A stretch of DNA of 64,000 nucleotides from Streptomyces sp. ISL-12 (GCF_018614415.1 NZ_JAGGOO010000020.1:1-64000), one strand, 5' to 3'; counted from the stretch's first letter, positions 15,843 through 25,400 are shown. Numbers and translations are program-made. Notes: generated by a model from the sequence alone, not told the origin.

Positions 15843-16283
15843 ATGGGCTTGCTCGCACTCCTCGACGAAGCGGTGACCGCTCTCAAGGCTCCTCTGGGCG
15901 AGGAGGACCGGGCACAGGGCCGGACCGATGATCTCCGAAGAGAAGTGCAGGAAGAGATCTCGATCAATCGCTCGATGCTCCGTCGCCACGGGACGGGCAT
16001 GGTGCGGCACCTGCGTCCTCGCTTCGACGAGTGGATGGAACGCGAGGGCGTGCAGCCCGGAGGCGTCAGGGACCTGGTGGGCGACGTGCAGCGGTTGCTC
16101 GTGGAGGCTCGGGGCCATGGCGTGAGAACGCTGGCCGCCCCGGGTGTTCGTCGCCCACCGTCAGTCCACGACCAGCCCACGGCCCCCGACGTGCGGCTGC
16201 TCCGGGTGGCACACGCCTGCACATACGCGAAGACCCCGACCTCAGCGTTACCGCTGATGGCGGGGTCTTTGGGCACCTACTGA
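15843..16283 (+). CDS. Hypothetical protein adjoining attL (3' end uncertain)
   Basis: Open frame of 146 residues, helical and charged for the first ~100 residues (LLALLDEAVTALKAPL, DDLRREVQEEISINRSMLRRHG, GGVRDLVGDVQRLLVEARGHG). It then reads through the tRNA-flanking terminator sequence, so the real 3' end may have been lost. GGAAG lies six bases before the ATG. I do not recognise a family. It lies just outside the integrated element. Confidence 0.35.
   Translation: MGLLALLDEAVTALKAPLGEEDRAQGRTDDLRREVQEEISINRSMLRRHGTGMVRHLRPRFDEWMEREGVQPGGVRDLVGDVQRLLVEARGHGVRTLAAPGVRRPPSVHDQPTAPDVRLLRVAHACTYAKTPTSALPLMAGSLGTY
16230..16269 (-). terminator. Displaced tRNA-Arg terminator on the attL flank
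   Basis: AAGACCCCG/CGGGGTCTT stem with an inner CAGCG/CGCTG stem. It lies 18 bp beyond the stranded tRNA 3' fragment at 16288-16331. The intact tRNA is followed by a diverged copy at 32655-32694. This one is the original chromosomal terminator of the tRNA before the element inserted. Confidence 0.6.
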
Positions 16284-16286
16284 AAG

Positions 16287-16331
16287 GTGCCCCCGGCAGG
16301 ATTCGAACCTGCGCACACGGCTCCGGAGGCC
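16287..16331. repeat. attL: 45-bp direct repeat, 3' part of tRNA-Arg
   Basis: Identical over 45 bp to 32712-32756, which is the 3' part of tRNA-Arg(CCG) on the minus strand. It contains the T-arm and anticodon-arm segment but no matching 5' half. Right of it, to about 16375, is a degenerate sequence with tRNA-like pieces (CTCTGAGCT). This is the left attachment site of the integrated element. Confidence 0.92.
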
Positions 16332-16394
16332 AGATGGGTTGACGGCACCCTCAGCCTCTGAGCTGCACCGGAGCCTCATCCCCTACCGTCGGCG

Positions 16395-16419
16395 CCAAGA
16401 TCATTACGCCCCCATTACG
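16395..16419. promoter_or_regulatory. Left arm-type integrase site (paired ATTACG repeats)
   Basis: CCAAGA-TCATTACG followed by CATTACG, 11 bp apart start to start. The same block, with the same spacing and orientation, occurs at 32580-32604 just inside the right end. In the excised circle the two blocks would flank attP, as arm sites do for tyrosine integrases. Confidence 0.6.
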
Positions 16420-16464
16420 CAGGTGCCCTGTCAGCCCCGGGTGGCGCCCCGTAAGGTCGGACCC

Positions 16465-17397
16465 ATGATCTCGGGCAGCGACGGCGTACCGGAAGACGGC
16501 GACGAGACGGCCTTCACGGCGGAGGCTACGACCGCCATCCTCCAGGATGCCTGCCACGCCGCCGGCCTCGACCCGACAGGCGCCGAACTTCTCCGCCTCG
16601 GCTCGAACGCCGTGTACCGACTGTCCTCGGACCCGATCATCGTCCGCATTGCCCAGGACCGTACCGCCCTCCCCGAGATGCAACGCGCGGTCGGCGTTGC
16701 CCGCTGGCTGGAGACGTCGGACTTTCCGGCCAACCGAGTGCCGCGAGACGTCACCCAACCCACGACTGTCAGAGGGCGGATCGTCACCTTCTGGGAGAGC
16801 GTCCAGGAGCAGGTGGAGTACGCCACGCTGGGCGAAGTCGCCGACCTGCTGAGACGGCTGCACTGGCTGGAAGAGCCCGAACACCTCGGCCTGCCGTACT
16901 TCGACCCACACGCCAAGCTGGCCGCGTCCCTGACGGCCCTGGACGGCATCGCTGACCGGGACCGGGAGTTCCTGGAGGAGCGTGCGACCGAGGTGGGCAA
17001 GGCGTACGACCGCCTGGACTTCGTCCTCCCCTTCGGCCTGATCCACGGTGACGCGAACATCGGCAACGTCCTCCGCCACCGCGACGGACACGCCGTACTG
17101 ATCGACCTGGACGGCTTCGCCCTGGCCCCGCGAGAGTGGGACCTCATCCTCACCGCGATGTACTACGACCGCTACGGCTGGCACTCAGAGGAGGAGTACC
17201 GAACCTTCGTCCACCACTACGGCTTCGACCTCATGAACTGGCCCGGCTACGAAACCCTCGCCGACTTCCGGGAACTGATGATGGTGGCGTGGGTCGGTCA
17301 CCAGGCCGCGACGAGCGAGCGCTTCGCCGCCGAGTTCGAGAAGCGCATGCGGTCCCTGAGAACGGGCGAAGGACGCGACACATGGGGCGCCTTCTGA
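16465..17397 (+). CDS. Aminoglycoside phosphotransferase (APH)-fold protein
   Basis: A 310-residue kinase-fold protein: N-lobe with GSNAVYRL and PIIVRIA, the catalytic loop HGDANIGN (His194, Asp196) and the metal motif IDLDGFALAPREWDL (Asp near 215). These are the Brenner and DFG-like motifs of the APH/choline kinase family. Start ATG 16465 was preferred over an upstream ATG because the earlier 42 residues overlap the att arm repeats. It may be a resistance or small-molecule kinase; substrate not predictable. First cargo gene of the element. Confidence 0.85.
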   Translation: MISGSDGVPEDGDETAFTAEATTAILQDACHAAGLDPTGAELLRLGSNAVYRLSSDPIIVRIAQDRTALPEMQRAVGVARWLETSDFPANRVPRDVTQPTTVRGRIVTFWESVQEQVEYATLGEVADLLRRLHWLEEPEHLGLPYFDPHAKLAASLTALDGIADRDREFLEERATEVGKAYDRLDFVLPFGLIHGDANIGNVLRHRDGHAVLIDLDGFALAPREWDLILTAMYYDRYGWHSEEEYRTFVHHYGFDLMNWPGYETLADFRELMMVAWVGHQAATSERFAAEFEKRMRSLRTGEGRDTWGAF

Positions 17398-17426
17398 GCG
17401 CGCGGGCTGCGCGCCCGATGAACGAC

Positions 17427-18980
17427 TCAGCGAGCGGCCGACCGACCGGCCTCCGCAGCCACCCATAGCCGATGCTCGCGAGCCTGCTCCGCGAAGACCC
17501 GAGAGGCCGCGTTGTCCCCGACGGCGAAGAGGTTCGAGCGGAACTCAGCCAGGTAGCTCACGCACCGCGCGGATTTCAGGTGCTCGCCGAGATCCAACGC
17601 GTCCAGGGCAACCCTGCACGCCTCCTCGATGTCGCCGGCACGGAGATGCGCGTCGGCCAGCACCATCGTGGCGAAGAAGTCACTCCGTACGTGGCTGCCG
17701 CTCATCGCGTTCTCCGCGTGGGCAACGGCCCGTCGGGCGCTGTTGACATCACGGAAGCAGTGCGCCGCCTCGGCCGCCAACTCCGCCTCATCGAAGTAGG
17801 TGATCCACTCTGGCTCCTCCTCGTCGTTCCGGCTTGCCAATGCACGCATGGCGGCCGTCAACGCAGCTTCACAGGCACGTACGTCTCCGGTACGAGCGAG
17901 CGCGCGGGCCTCCATCGCGTGGAACTGCGCCCGAAGGGTCGGGGTCGCCACCTGGGCGATGCCCATCAAGGCGGCGCGGGCGAGCGTGGCCGCTTCGGTG
18001 TACCGACCGAGGAACGTCGCCTGGTGGCTCATGGCAGAGAGGATGCTTCCGGCAAGCCGCCGGTCGTTGGCGTCCTGGGCGAGCCGGAGGGCCTGGAGGA
18101 AGTAGCGCTGCGCGAGACCGTGATGGCAGGCGTCGTACGACATCCAACCGGCCAGGAGAGTGGCCTCGGCGACGGTCGAGTACAGGGCCCGTCCGACGGC
18201 GTCGCTGTAGCTGCCGCGCAGGAGCGGAACGACATCGTTGCTGAGGTACTGGATCACGGACCGCCGAGCATGGTCCCCGCCGAACCGGTCATCGAGCTGG
18301 GCGAACATGTCGGCAGTGGTCTTCACCGCGGCCACGTCCCCCAGCCCCACGCGCAACGCCCCCGGGCGCCCGGACCGGGGAGCCGGCTCCGGGGCCACCA
18401 GCCACCGCAGGGAAGCCTCGTTCCACGCTGGTTCGGCGGCTTCCGACTGAATCAGGGGCTCATAACGGTTGAGGTCCGCGCTCCACAGCCGCTCCACCGT
18501 GCTGATAGCCGTGTCCGGACTGTCCGGGTAACCAGCGTCCAGGAGCGCAGCGTCTTCGGTGCCGCCACTGGTCAACCCGATCTCCTGGGCGGAGACGCCG
18601 TACACGTCGCCGATCAACGCCCCGTAGAACCCGTCCGGCGTGCTGTGCCCGTTCTCCCAGCTGGCGATACGCCGCTTGACGCTCTCGTCCGACGGCAACT
18701 GATGCCCGCGCTTTGTCGCTGCCTGACGTAGCTCACGCACGAGACGCGGCTGACTCCAGCCGCGTTCCGCTCGGAACTGTCGTAACCGCTCGTGGACGGG
18801 CTCGATGGGAGACGTGGCCCTTCCCTCCTCGTACCGTGCAAGGGGAGTGGTGCGAAGTCCTGTCTCATCCGAACTTACGCGTTCTGCGGCTCCCGTTGGC
18901 AGTGGTGAACACAAATCACCAGCGCCATCGGAGCTGACAGGGGATGACGCGACACGCGAATGACCGTCATCCCCCGTCAC
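17427..18980 (-). CDS. XRE regulator with TPR-like C-terminal domain
   Basis: A 517-residue protein with an HTH region around residues 65-130 (LRQFRAERGWSQPRLVRELRQ, SVKRRIASWENG) and a long helical C-terminal half (about 200-517) rich in Ala/Leu pairs resembling degenerate TPRs, as in Streptomyces AfsR/NsdA-like regulators. The start is uncertain: GTG 18980 keeps about 60 low-complexity residues, while a repeat likely to be an operator overlaps that tail. Divergent from the PrimPol-like gene at 19074. Confidence 0.75.
   Translation of the reverse strand: MTGDDGHSRVASSPVSSDGAGDLCSPLPTGAAERVSSDETGLRTTPLARYEEGRATSPIEPVHERLRQFRAERGWSQPRLVRELRQAATKRGHQLPSDESVKRRIASWENGHSTPDGFYGALIGDVYGVSAQEIGLTSGGTEDAALLDAGYPDSPDTAISTVERLWSADLNRYEPLIQSEAAEPAWNEASLRWLVAPEPAPRSGRPGALRVGLGDVAAVKTTADMFAQLDDRFGGDHARRSVIQYLSNDVVPLLRGSYSDAVGRALYSTVAEATLLAGWMSYDACHHGLAQRYFLQALRLAQDANDRRLAGSILSAMSHQATFLGRYTEAATLARAALMGIAQVATPTLRAQFHAMEARALARTGDVRACEAALTAAMRALASRNDEEEPEWITYFDEAELAAEAAHCFRDVNSARRAVAHAENAMSGSHVRSDFFATMVLADAHLRAGDIEEACRVALDALDLGEHLKSARCVSYLAEFRSNLFAVGDNAASRVFAEQAREHRLWVAAEAGRSAAR
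18940..18974. promoter_or_regulatory. Perfect interrupted palindrome near the XRE regulator start
   Basis: GGGGATGACG (18940-18949) and CGTCATCCCC (18965-18974), perfect 10-bp arms around a 15-bp spacer. A further CGTCATC follows at 18985. Probably the operator between the XRE gene and the gene at 19074. Its overlap with the annotated N-terminus suggests the true start of the XRE gene could be further in. Confidence 0.5.
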
Positions 18981-19073
18981 CTCTCGTCATCTGCCCAGGT
19001 GAGGGCCGTGCCCGGGAGTCTGTTGGCACTGCGGCAGAGGGGCCGTGGGCTAGCTGACCCGAGGTGAGATGAC

Positions 19074-19631
19074 GTGCAGACGATGACCAGGAGAGGCATC
19101 GAATGGCTGTCGGCAGCAGCCAGTGACCCGGTGATGTGCCGAGCGCGGTGGGCGGATGACCCGCGTCAACCGGTCATGCTTCCCACCGGCCGCCTCTTCG
19201 ACGTGGTGTCGGTCGAACAACGCCTCGGGATGGAGACCTTCGACCAACTCACCCGCCACGATCTGCCCCACGGACCGGTCATGATCGACCACAAGGCACG
19301 GAGGGTGGGTTTCTTCCTGACCTCCAACAGTTGGTACTGGTTCGCGTACTTCATCAGGCGCGAAGCCAAGAGGCCGGTCGACTACAGGTACCTGAGCGGC
19401 GACTCAGTGGTCGTGGTGCCCGGCCCGATGCCCCTGAGCGGCGACCGGTACGAGTGGCTCCGCGCCCCGATCAGGCGCCCGGAAGCGAACCCATGCCGCC
19501 CGATCGCCCTCGCGACCGTGCTGGGGGCCTCGGCCGAGCTGCTGGCCCGTGTCGACCGCTACGGGGAGAAGTTCGGTTCCCCGGCCGACGCGGTGGCCTC
19601 CTACCCGGAGGAGCCGGTTCCCGGTGCCTGA
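19074..19631 (+). CDS. Bifunctional DNA primase/polymerase-like protein (tentative)
   Basis: A 185-residue protein resembling the short PrimPol N-terminal-domain proteins found beside XRE regulators in Streptomyces: WLSAAASDPVMCRARWADDP, MLPTGRLFDVVSV, then GFFLTSN and VVPGPMPLSGDRYEWLRAP. I do not see a complete DxD catalytic signature, so it may not be an active polymerase. Its stop overlaps the next gene by 8 bp. It probably forms an operon with the two small paralogues downstream. Confidence 0.5.
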   Translation: MQTMTRRGIEWLSAAASDPVMCRARWADDPRQPVMLPTGRLFDVVSVEQRLGMETFDQLTRHDLPHGPVMIDHKARRVGFFLTSNSWYWFAYFIRREAKRPVDYRYLSGDSVVVVPGPMPLSGDRYEWLRAPIRRPEANPCRPIALATVLGASAELLARVDRYGEKFGSPADAVASYPEEPVPGA

Positions 19632-19920
19632 CCCTTCCCACCACCTCGACGCCGCGCACTGGTCACCGCTGGACACGGACGATTGGTACGCGGCACGGAA
19701 CGCGACCACGGCTCTGCGAGACGCTCTCGTTCGGGCAGGCTTGGAACGCGATTTCCCTTACTTGCGTGCCGACCTGAACGCCTTCGGCCACGGCCTGGTC
19801 GAGCTGGGCCGCGTCTCGCCGGCCACGGCGGAGCACCTGGCCGAGTTGCTGAGACTGGCCCTGGCAAGCGCGGCCGTGTCGCACCCGTCCACTGAAGCCG
19901 ACCACGAACCGGGGGAGTGA
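19624..19920 (+). CDS. Small helical protein, paralogue 1
   Basis: 98 residues from GTG 19624, overlapping the previous gene. It is clearly related to the next gene: both contain the pattern A-x-L-(x)n-GLExDFPxLxADxNxxGxGLVxLGxVxPxxAxxLAxLL. The match covers about residues 25-80. No known family is recognised. The tandem duplication and tight spacing suggest a joint function with the PrimPol-like gene and the XRE regulator. Confidence 0.7.
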   Translation: MPDPSHHLDAAHWSPLDTDDWYAARNATTALRDALVRAGLERDFPYLRADLNAFGHGLVELGRVSPATAEHLAELLRLALASAAVSHPSTEADHEPGE

Positions 19921-19924
19921 CCTG

Positions 19925-20224
19925 ATGACGGACCGGCACGGAGTCATCGCCCCTCGCGCCGAGAACCTGACAGTCGGCGTGAACTATGTCCGGGGCTGGG
20001 CAGAGGCCCGACGCGGCGCCGAAAGCCTTGCCGAGCAGCTTGCAGCGTTCGGCCTGGAAACCGATTTTCCGGGCCTCGCCGCAGACGTGAACGTGTGGGG
20101 CGACGGCCTGGTACGACTGGGCGCGGTTCGCCCTGATGCGGCGCTACTGCTGGCACGGCTCATTGAGGCCGGCACGGCGGTACAGGAGCGTGAGACGCGC
20201 CCGCATCTCAGCGTCCGGAACTGA
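19925..20224 (+). CDS. Small helical protein, paralogue 2
   Basis: 99 residues, starting 5 bp after the stop of paralogue 1. It shares the GLETDFPGLAADVNVWGDGL core with GLERDFPYLRADLNAFGHGL of its neighbour. No catalytic motif visible. Likely in one transcript with the two genes before it, ending at the hairpin at 20261. Confidence 0.7.
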   Translation: MTDRHGVIAPRAENLTVGVNYVRGWAEARRGAESLAEQLAAFGLETDFPGLAADVNVWGDGLVRLGAVRPDAALLLARLIEAGTAVQERETRPHLSVRN

Positions 20225-20260
20225 TCGGCTCGAAGCCTTCTTCTCTGTGACTGAGCGGTC

Positions 20261-20325
20261 TGTGGTCTGCTGCCCGGCCGGGACCGGCGCCCCAGCGCCG
20301 CAGCCCGGATGGGCAGCAGACCACA
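20261..20325 (+). terminator. Long stem-loop after the small paralogue operon
   Basis: Perfect 15-bp arms, TGTGGTCTGCTGCCC (20261-20275) and GGGCAGCAGACCACA (20311-20325), with further pairing inside the 35-nt loop (CCGGG/CCCGG). It starts 37 bp after the stop of the 99-residue gene. Best read as a terminator without a T-tract; a structured RNA is the alternative. The rest of the gap to 20504 shows nothing else. Confidence 0.6.
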
Positions 20326-20504
20326 ACGCTGTTGCAGCCATCAGCTTGGGAAGCTGCGAGCGTTTGCGGCCAGTTGGGGTGCTGACCTGGGCGAACGTTC
20401 GGCCCGTGCGCCTTCTGGGTTGGACCCCTTTCACCGTGGTTCCCCGCTGTTCCCCGCTCGTTCTGGTGCGGTAGTGGTGCAGAGCTGCGCTGACCGTGGG
20501 GTGA

Positions 20505-20819
20505 TCAGCTGGACACGTGCCATTCATCGAGGCGGATCTTCACCTGACGATTGTGGTCGGCGTGCCAGATCACCTCATCGGCGACGGTGGCGCCGAGGGC
20601 GGGCAGTTTCATGTGGTGAGGCATGGCAGTGATCTCGGCAAGGCCGATTGCATGCGGCGTGCCGTTGAGGAGGAGGAAGACGCCGAACGGCTGTCGGCCG
20701 ATGACCCACCCGCTGACGTGAGATCCAAGGGGGAGTGCGGAGACGGTTACTGGCCAGCTCCGGTCGATGCCATCCGAGGCCGGCACCTGCGAGCGGTCCG
20801 GCCAACTGAACTCGGGCAA
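20505..20819 (-). CDS. S1/OB-fold-like small protein
   Basis: A 104-residue protein with an S1-like OB-fold pattern: VSALPLGSHVSGWVIGRQPFGVFLLLNG, then HAIGLAEITAMP and LGATVADEVIWHADHNRQVKIRLDEW. S1 domains bind RNA; this one is shorter and its function is unknown. It stands alone on the minus strand within the element's cargo. Confidence 0.6.
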   Translation of the reverse strand: MPEFSWPDRSQVPASDGIDRSWPVTVSALPLGSHVSGWVIGRQPFGVFLLLNGTPHAIGLAEITAMPHHMKLPALGATVADEVIWHADHNRQVKIRLDEWHVSS

Positions 20820-21105
20820 TGGTCAATGATGGTCAGATCGTCCGAAGTTGTCGACAGGTGGCCGCTGTGCCGCACTGCGCAGGCCGCGAGATCAACACGC
20901 TTTCCAACTGTGGTGGTGGTCCCGGGAGCATCGGACGGGTCCGTTCACCTGCGTTCATGAGAGGTCGACTGGTGGGGCAAGCACCGTGAGCGGTCCCCGC
21001 TGAACGGCCGTGAACGTGACTGAATGAGACGGAAACTGAGACGGCTCGGCTGGCCACTGATACGGCTCCGTACCTCGTTCTGGTGCTGCCGCTGCATGGG
21101 AGTAT
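20820..21105. other. Intergenic stretch in the element
   Basis: 286 bp between divergent genes. No gene or clear repeat seen; presumably holds the promoters of the S1-like gene and of the gene at 21106. Confidence 0.5.
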
Positions 21106-21594
21106 GTGGGCGTGGATACCGTGGCGGACCTGCGAGTGATGCTTGAGTCGTTGGCCAAGGAGGACGGTGTCTTCGGCCGGGTCGAGAGCGAGGATGCGGG
21201 CTCCGTTGAAGAGCACGTGTACGGCTTGGTCCTTGTCGCCCAGAGAGCTTGGGCGCCTTATGCGATCGAGGGTTCTCGGGGGCCGACCCGCCCCGCTGAC
21301 ATCTCCGATGCCCTGACGGCCATCGACAGGGAAGAGGCGACAACCGTCATGACCTACCTGTCTGCGGGTGACCTGGTCTTTCCGGGTCGGCTGCGTCGTG
21401 ATCGTGAGCACGCACATCGAGCGGCACAGCGAGTGGTGAAGCTGCTGGGACGGGACTCCACGTGGTGGACGAACATCGAACTATCGGGTGCGGGCCACGG
21501 GTGGAATCCGGTATCTCGGTTCTCCTTCGATGGAATGGTCGCAGGCACGGGCAACGGGTTTGTCGTGGCCCTGCTCCAAGTCGGAGAAGACTGA
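21106..21594 (+). CDS. Hypothetical protein
   Basis: A 162-residue soluble protein from GTG 21106 (GTG 21112 is also possible). It has a helical start (DTVADLRVMLESLAKEDG), SVEEHVYGLVLVAQRAW, a middle with AQRVVKLLGRDSTWWTNIEL and a C-terminal strand pair FDGMVAGTGNGFVVALLQVGED. I recognise no family. Lone gene in the cargo region. Confidence 0.55.
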   Translation: MGVDTVADLRVMLESLAKEDGVFGRVESEDAGSVEEHVYGLVLVAQRAWAPYAIEGSRGPTRPADISDALTAIDREEATTVMTYLSAGDLVFPGRLRRDREHAHRAAQRVVKLLGRDSTWWTNIELSGAGHGWNPVSRFSFDGMVAGTGNGFVVALLQVGED

Positions 21595-22131
21595 CGCGTG
21601 GCGCTTCGCGGTTCTGAACACCGCTTTAGGAGAGAGGCGGGGTGATCTGAGGGCTGAGCTGCGACTTCGCCGGCCGAGGAAGCGGGCAACTACTCGACTG
21701 CGGGGCACCGGTTTTGACCCTGGCTGACCCCTGCATCTGGCACGGTTGTGGCACGAACCTCAGCCGACGGCAGCCAGCCACGACGGTGGGTGCGCCGGCG
21801 GACCAGGCGCGCGTGTGCCTCGCTGCACCCCCACCGGCCTCAGCCACGCTACCGCCTTATGTCGACGACTAGAGCCAGACGCGAAGCTTGGCCCGCAACG
21901 TAAATTGAGGGTGCGCTGGACCCTCTTGGGGTGCGAGTCAGCTCCGCTGACCTGGGATACGGCACTGGTGCAAGCTCAGTACATGCCCCACAGCAAGAGG
22001 TACGTAGATGCAAGGGTGCCATACCGGCCGATAGCGACTATTTTCAGCCATGCTTGGAAACTTCGCCTCCCACGTTAACAACCCTTGCCACGATGACAAA
22101 GATCGTAGTTGGTGAAGCAGAGGAGTGGGAG
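21595..22131. other. Gap upstream of the Trypco2/protease pair
   Basis: 537 bp with no convincing gene. Base composition changes within it: host-like G+C-rich to about 21850, then A+T-richer into the next operon, so the cargo pair was probably inserted with its own promoter somewhere in 21850-22110. No clear -10/-35 or insertion-sequence end is visible. Confidence 0.5.
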
Positions 22132-22485
22132 ATGCAAGATCCCATGGAACGGGTCGAACTTACCGCTGCCGTCCAGGGGTTGAGAGACCAACTAATAGCG
22201 TCTGTCGACGCATCAGATGGGCAGCGCATCAAATTTGAGGTCGAGGAAGTAAACCTAGAATTCACGGTCGAACTACGTCGAGATGTCAATTCCAAAGCTG
22301 GCTTCAGGGCCTGGGTTGTTTCGGGTGATGTGCAGGCCGGAGCAACTAGGTCTTCCGTTCATAGAGTGTCAGTTAAACTGAAGCCTAAGGACTCCATTGA
22401 TGGGAGGCCGGTAGAGGTGGGGAGCACGCGTGAAGTTGATATTAGTGACTTCGGAACTCCTCCCGCCGGAGGAAATAGCAGGTGA
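22132..22485 (+). CDS. Trypco2-domain (trypsin-co-occurring) protein
   Basis: A 117-residue protein from ATG 22132 (AGGAG at 22121-22125, 6-nt spacing; an ATG at 22093 has no such site). It matches my memory of the trypsin-co-occurring domain 2: an N-terminal helix VELTAAVQGLRDQLIAS, then strands IKFEVEEVNLEFTVELRRD, AWVVSGDVQAG and STHRVSVKLKP-type ends. These proteins are encoded next to trypsin-like/NTPase proteins in predicted conflict systems. The stop overlaps the next gene's GTG by 4 bp, so the two are coupled. Codon usage is A+T-richer than the surroundings. Confidence 0.78.
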   Translation: MQDPMERVELTAAVQGLRDQLIASVDASDGQRIKFEVEEVNLEFTVELRRDVNSKAGFRAWVVSGDVQAGATRSSVHRVSVKLKPKDSIDGRPVEVGSTREVDISDFGTPPAGGNSR

Positions 22486-25400
22486 GTGTGCGAACTGCCG
22501 AGAGAATCGCGATTGTGCAAGCTGGGCGACAGGGTAGCGGTTTTCTGCTACATCCTCGCCTTATACTGACATCCGCTCACCTGTTTGACGGAATCAATAC
22601 TGCCTGTGTCGCGGTACCCGGTGGCACAGGCACTCAAGTCTGCCGTATTGTCTGGTACCGGTATGACGAAATGTGTGACGCGGCATTACTGGAGGCAGAT
22701 AAGGACCTAGTCGCGGATGTGTCGAAGTGTCAGGAGTCTGACCTCAAGTGGGGTCATATAACCGATTTGGCCGCCTGGGAGAGGTGTGAAGCAATCGGCT
22801 ACCCGCTCATCTCGCTGCGAGAGGGAATGAGGCCAGATACTGAACAGCTAGTAGGAACCTTGAAGCCCGGGGCTTCGATCTTACGCCATCGCTATGTATT
22901 GGATAGTTCCCATTCAGCGCCCCCCAAGGGGGTTGGCGCATCTAAATCGCCTTGGCAGGGGATGTCGGGCGCCGCTGCCTTCATCGGAGAATATTTAATT
23001 GGTGTGGTCTCTGGTGACCCGACGCAATGGGGGCACGCGCGCGTAGAAGTTGTTCCCGCACACGTTCTAGTCGAGGATAAGTCGTTCAGGCTCGCGGTTC
23101 AATCAGTTACGGGGGCGCAGATTGATTTAGTGGACGTCGCAAGAAGCATTCCGTCTCCCATTTCCGGTCCTGTCAATACCTCCGAAATTCGATGGAACCC
23201 TGTTTCCGAGGCTGACGCGATTGGGTTTGGTGTTCATCGGGTTCCCGATTCTCCTGGGCACCCACCGGTTGTGGACTATATTTCACGCAGTGTTGATTCC
23301 GACTTGGATAGCCATCTCGAGTTGCTCGCAAGGGAAGGCGGTATGCTCCTTCTATCAGGAGACTCCGCAGCCGGTAAGTCTAGAGCTCTTTTCGAGGCTA
23401 TGCGTCGGAATTTAGGCGATTGGTTAGTATGTAAACCAGACCCCGACGTAGATATCTCTTCCCTGCTGCACGTGCCGAGCGGTGGCAGGCGAGTGGTATG
23501 GCTTGACGATTTGCATGACTATCTGCGCTCCGGCGGGTTGACGCCTTCGTTGCTTGACGGGCTAACTAGTCGCCGGCTTGTCGTACTTGCTACGATTCGA
23601 ACAGAATTTTACGAGCAATACACGGATGACAGAAGCCGCAAGTTCGCCACCCGAGGAAGCGGCACCCAATTGCCATCTTCCCCAGGTCGGGTTCTCCGTG
23701 CGGCACGCCACATCACTGTTGAGCGCATTTGGGACCCTATCGAGCGGCAAAGGGCTTCCCTCAGCGAGGACCCACGAATTGCTAACGCTTTGGAAGCAGA
23801 TAGAGCTTACGGAGTCGCGGAATATTTGGCGGCAGGCCCTCAAGTGCTCAAGATGTGGCGATCCGCTTTTAGAGTGAGAGGAAATCCGCGTGGGGCGGCG
23901 CTTGTTGCAGCCGCAGTAGATCTCACACGTACCGGGGTTGGGTCTTCCTTGCCTCGTGCAGCGCTCGAGCGACTGCACGAGCACTACTTGGAGCAGGCGG
24001 GCGGTCCGGCTCTAAGGCCCGAAGGGTTGGATGATGCGTGGAACTGGGCAACTGATGTTGTGTTGGGGGTTACCGGTCCTCTAGTGCCAAGTAAGGGAGA
24101 AACATACAAGCCATTTGATTACTTGGTATCTGACATTGCACGCCGCTCTGGCCCCGACGAGCTTCCTGATCTAGTCTGGGATGAGGCATTGCGTGTTGTA
24201 GATAACTCTCGCCGTAGCCTGGTAGCAATGGTGGCTCGGAGCGCCGGCCAACTGGATGTAGCAAAAAATGCGCTTGTTCCTCTCGTGCAAGCAGATGACC
24301 AGGAAGCCTTGAATATCCTTGGGGCTCTTGAGGTATCGGAAAAGAATTGGGAAGACGCTAGGCGATACTTCGCGCGCGCTTCGAAGCTTGGTGACTCGAC
24401 AGGCACTCATAATCTGGGGGTATTGTGCGCACTCAAGGATGACCTCCACGGTGCGCGTGAGTGGTACACGCTTGCTATTGAACGCGGCGAACTGCAATCA
24501 GTCGGCGCTCTCGGCGTGGTATACGAGAGACTTGGCAACCGAGATAAAGCGGTGGAACTCTGGAAGCGCGGGACCGAGGCTGGTGATCCAGGAAGCGCGT
24601 TTCACTATGCTGAGTGGTTGAGGGCAAAGTGGCAGTCGGACGAGTCAATAGAGGCGCTTAAAGTTGCGGCAGATGGAGAGATACCGTTTGCGACACTTTC
24701 TTACGCAGGTGTGTTGCTAAGGAAGAAAGACCACGAAACGGCTAATGCTTATGTAGCTAAAGCCTATAGTGAAGCAGTAAAGCAGGGAACCCTAGGGGAT
24801 CCACTCGGCTCTTTGATGGCTGGCGTGACAGCCTATTCCTTTGGAAACGTTGACCTCGGGCGGAAGTGGTGGGAGCGGGCACGGAACAATGGATGTGAAA
24901 TAGACTGGGCTCTATTTGAAGCTCCAGTTGATTTTCCAGGGCTGAGACACCTAGCGGTGAGTTGGGAGACTCTCGACAAGGTCGGGGAAGAGCAAGTTCG
25001 CCTACTGATGCAGACACTCTGGGCGGGTGATTGTCTCGACTGTGGATATCCGCTAGGCGGGGGAGTTCCTGCCCTTTATGTCGACGACATGCGCACTCAT
25101 GCTGATGCGAAGATTTTCCACTTCGGTTTGTGTAGATTTCCGCATTGGAATGACTCCGCCTCAATCTCTATTGCTAAAGATGTGGGTATCAGTTGGAAAT
25201 CTGCAAGTGCTCCGGTGGTAATAGGTAAGGATGCTTCCCATGTCATCCCTGCACTGTTTGTGAATCCCTCCTTTGAGGAAGCTCAGTTCGTCATGAATGA
25301 CGATCAAACCTGGCAGGCAACCAGTCAGTACGGACCTCATTCGGTCTTGAGTTCAGCTCTCGACCTGCGGCCTCTATGGTCTGGCTTCCCATCCAAAAAC

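Noticed and set aside
15780..16118. Minus-strand open frame opposite the hypothetical gene near attL
   Set aside because: Composition and lack of start signal look less gene-like than the plus-strand frame.
16287..16375. A second complete tRNA-Arg at the left end
   Set aside because: Only the 3' 44 nt match; the 5' half is degenerate and cannot fold into a proper acceptor stem.
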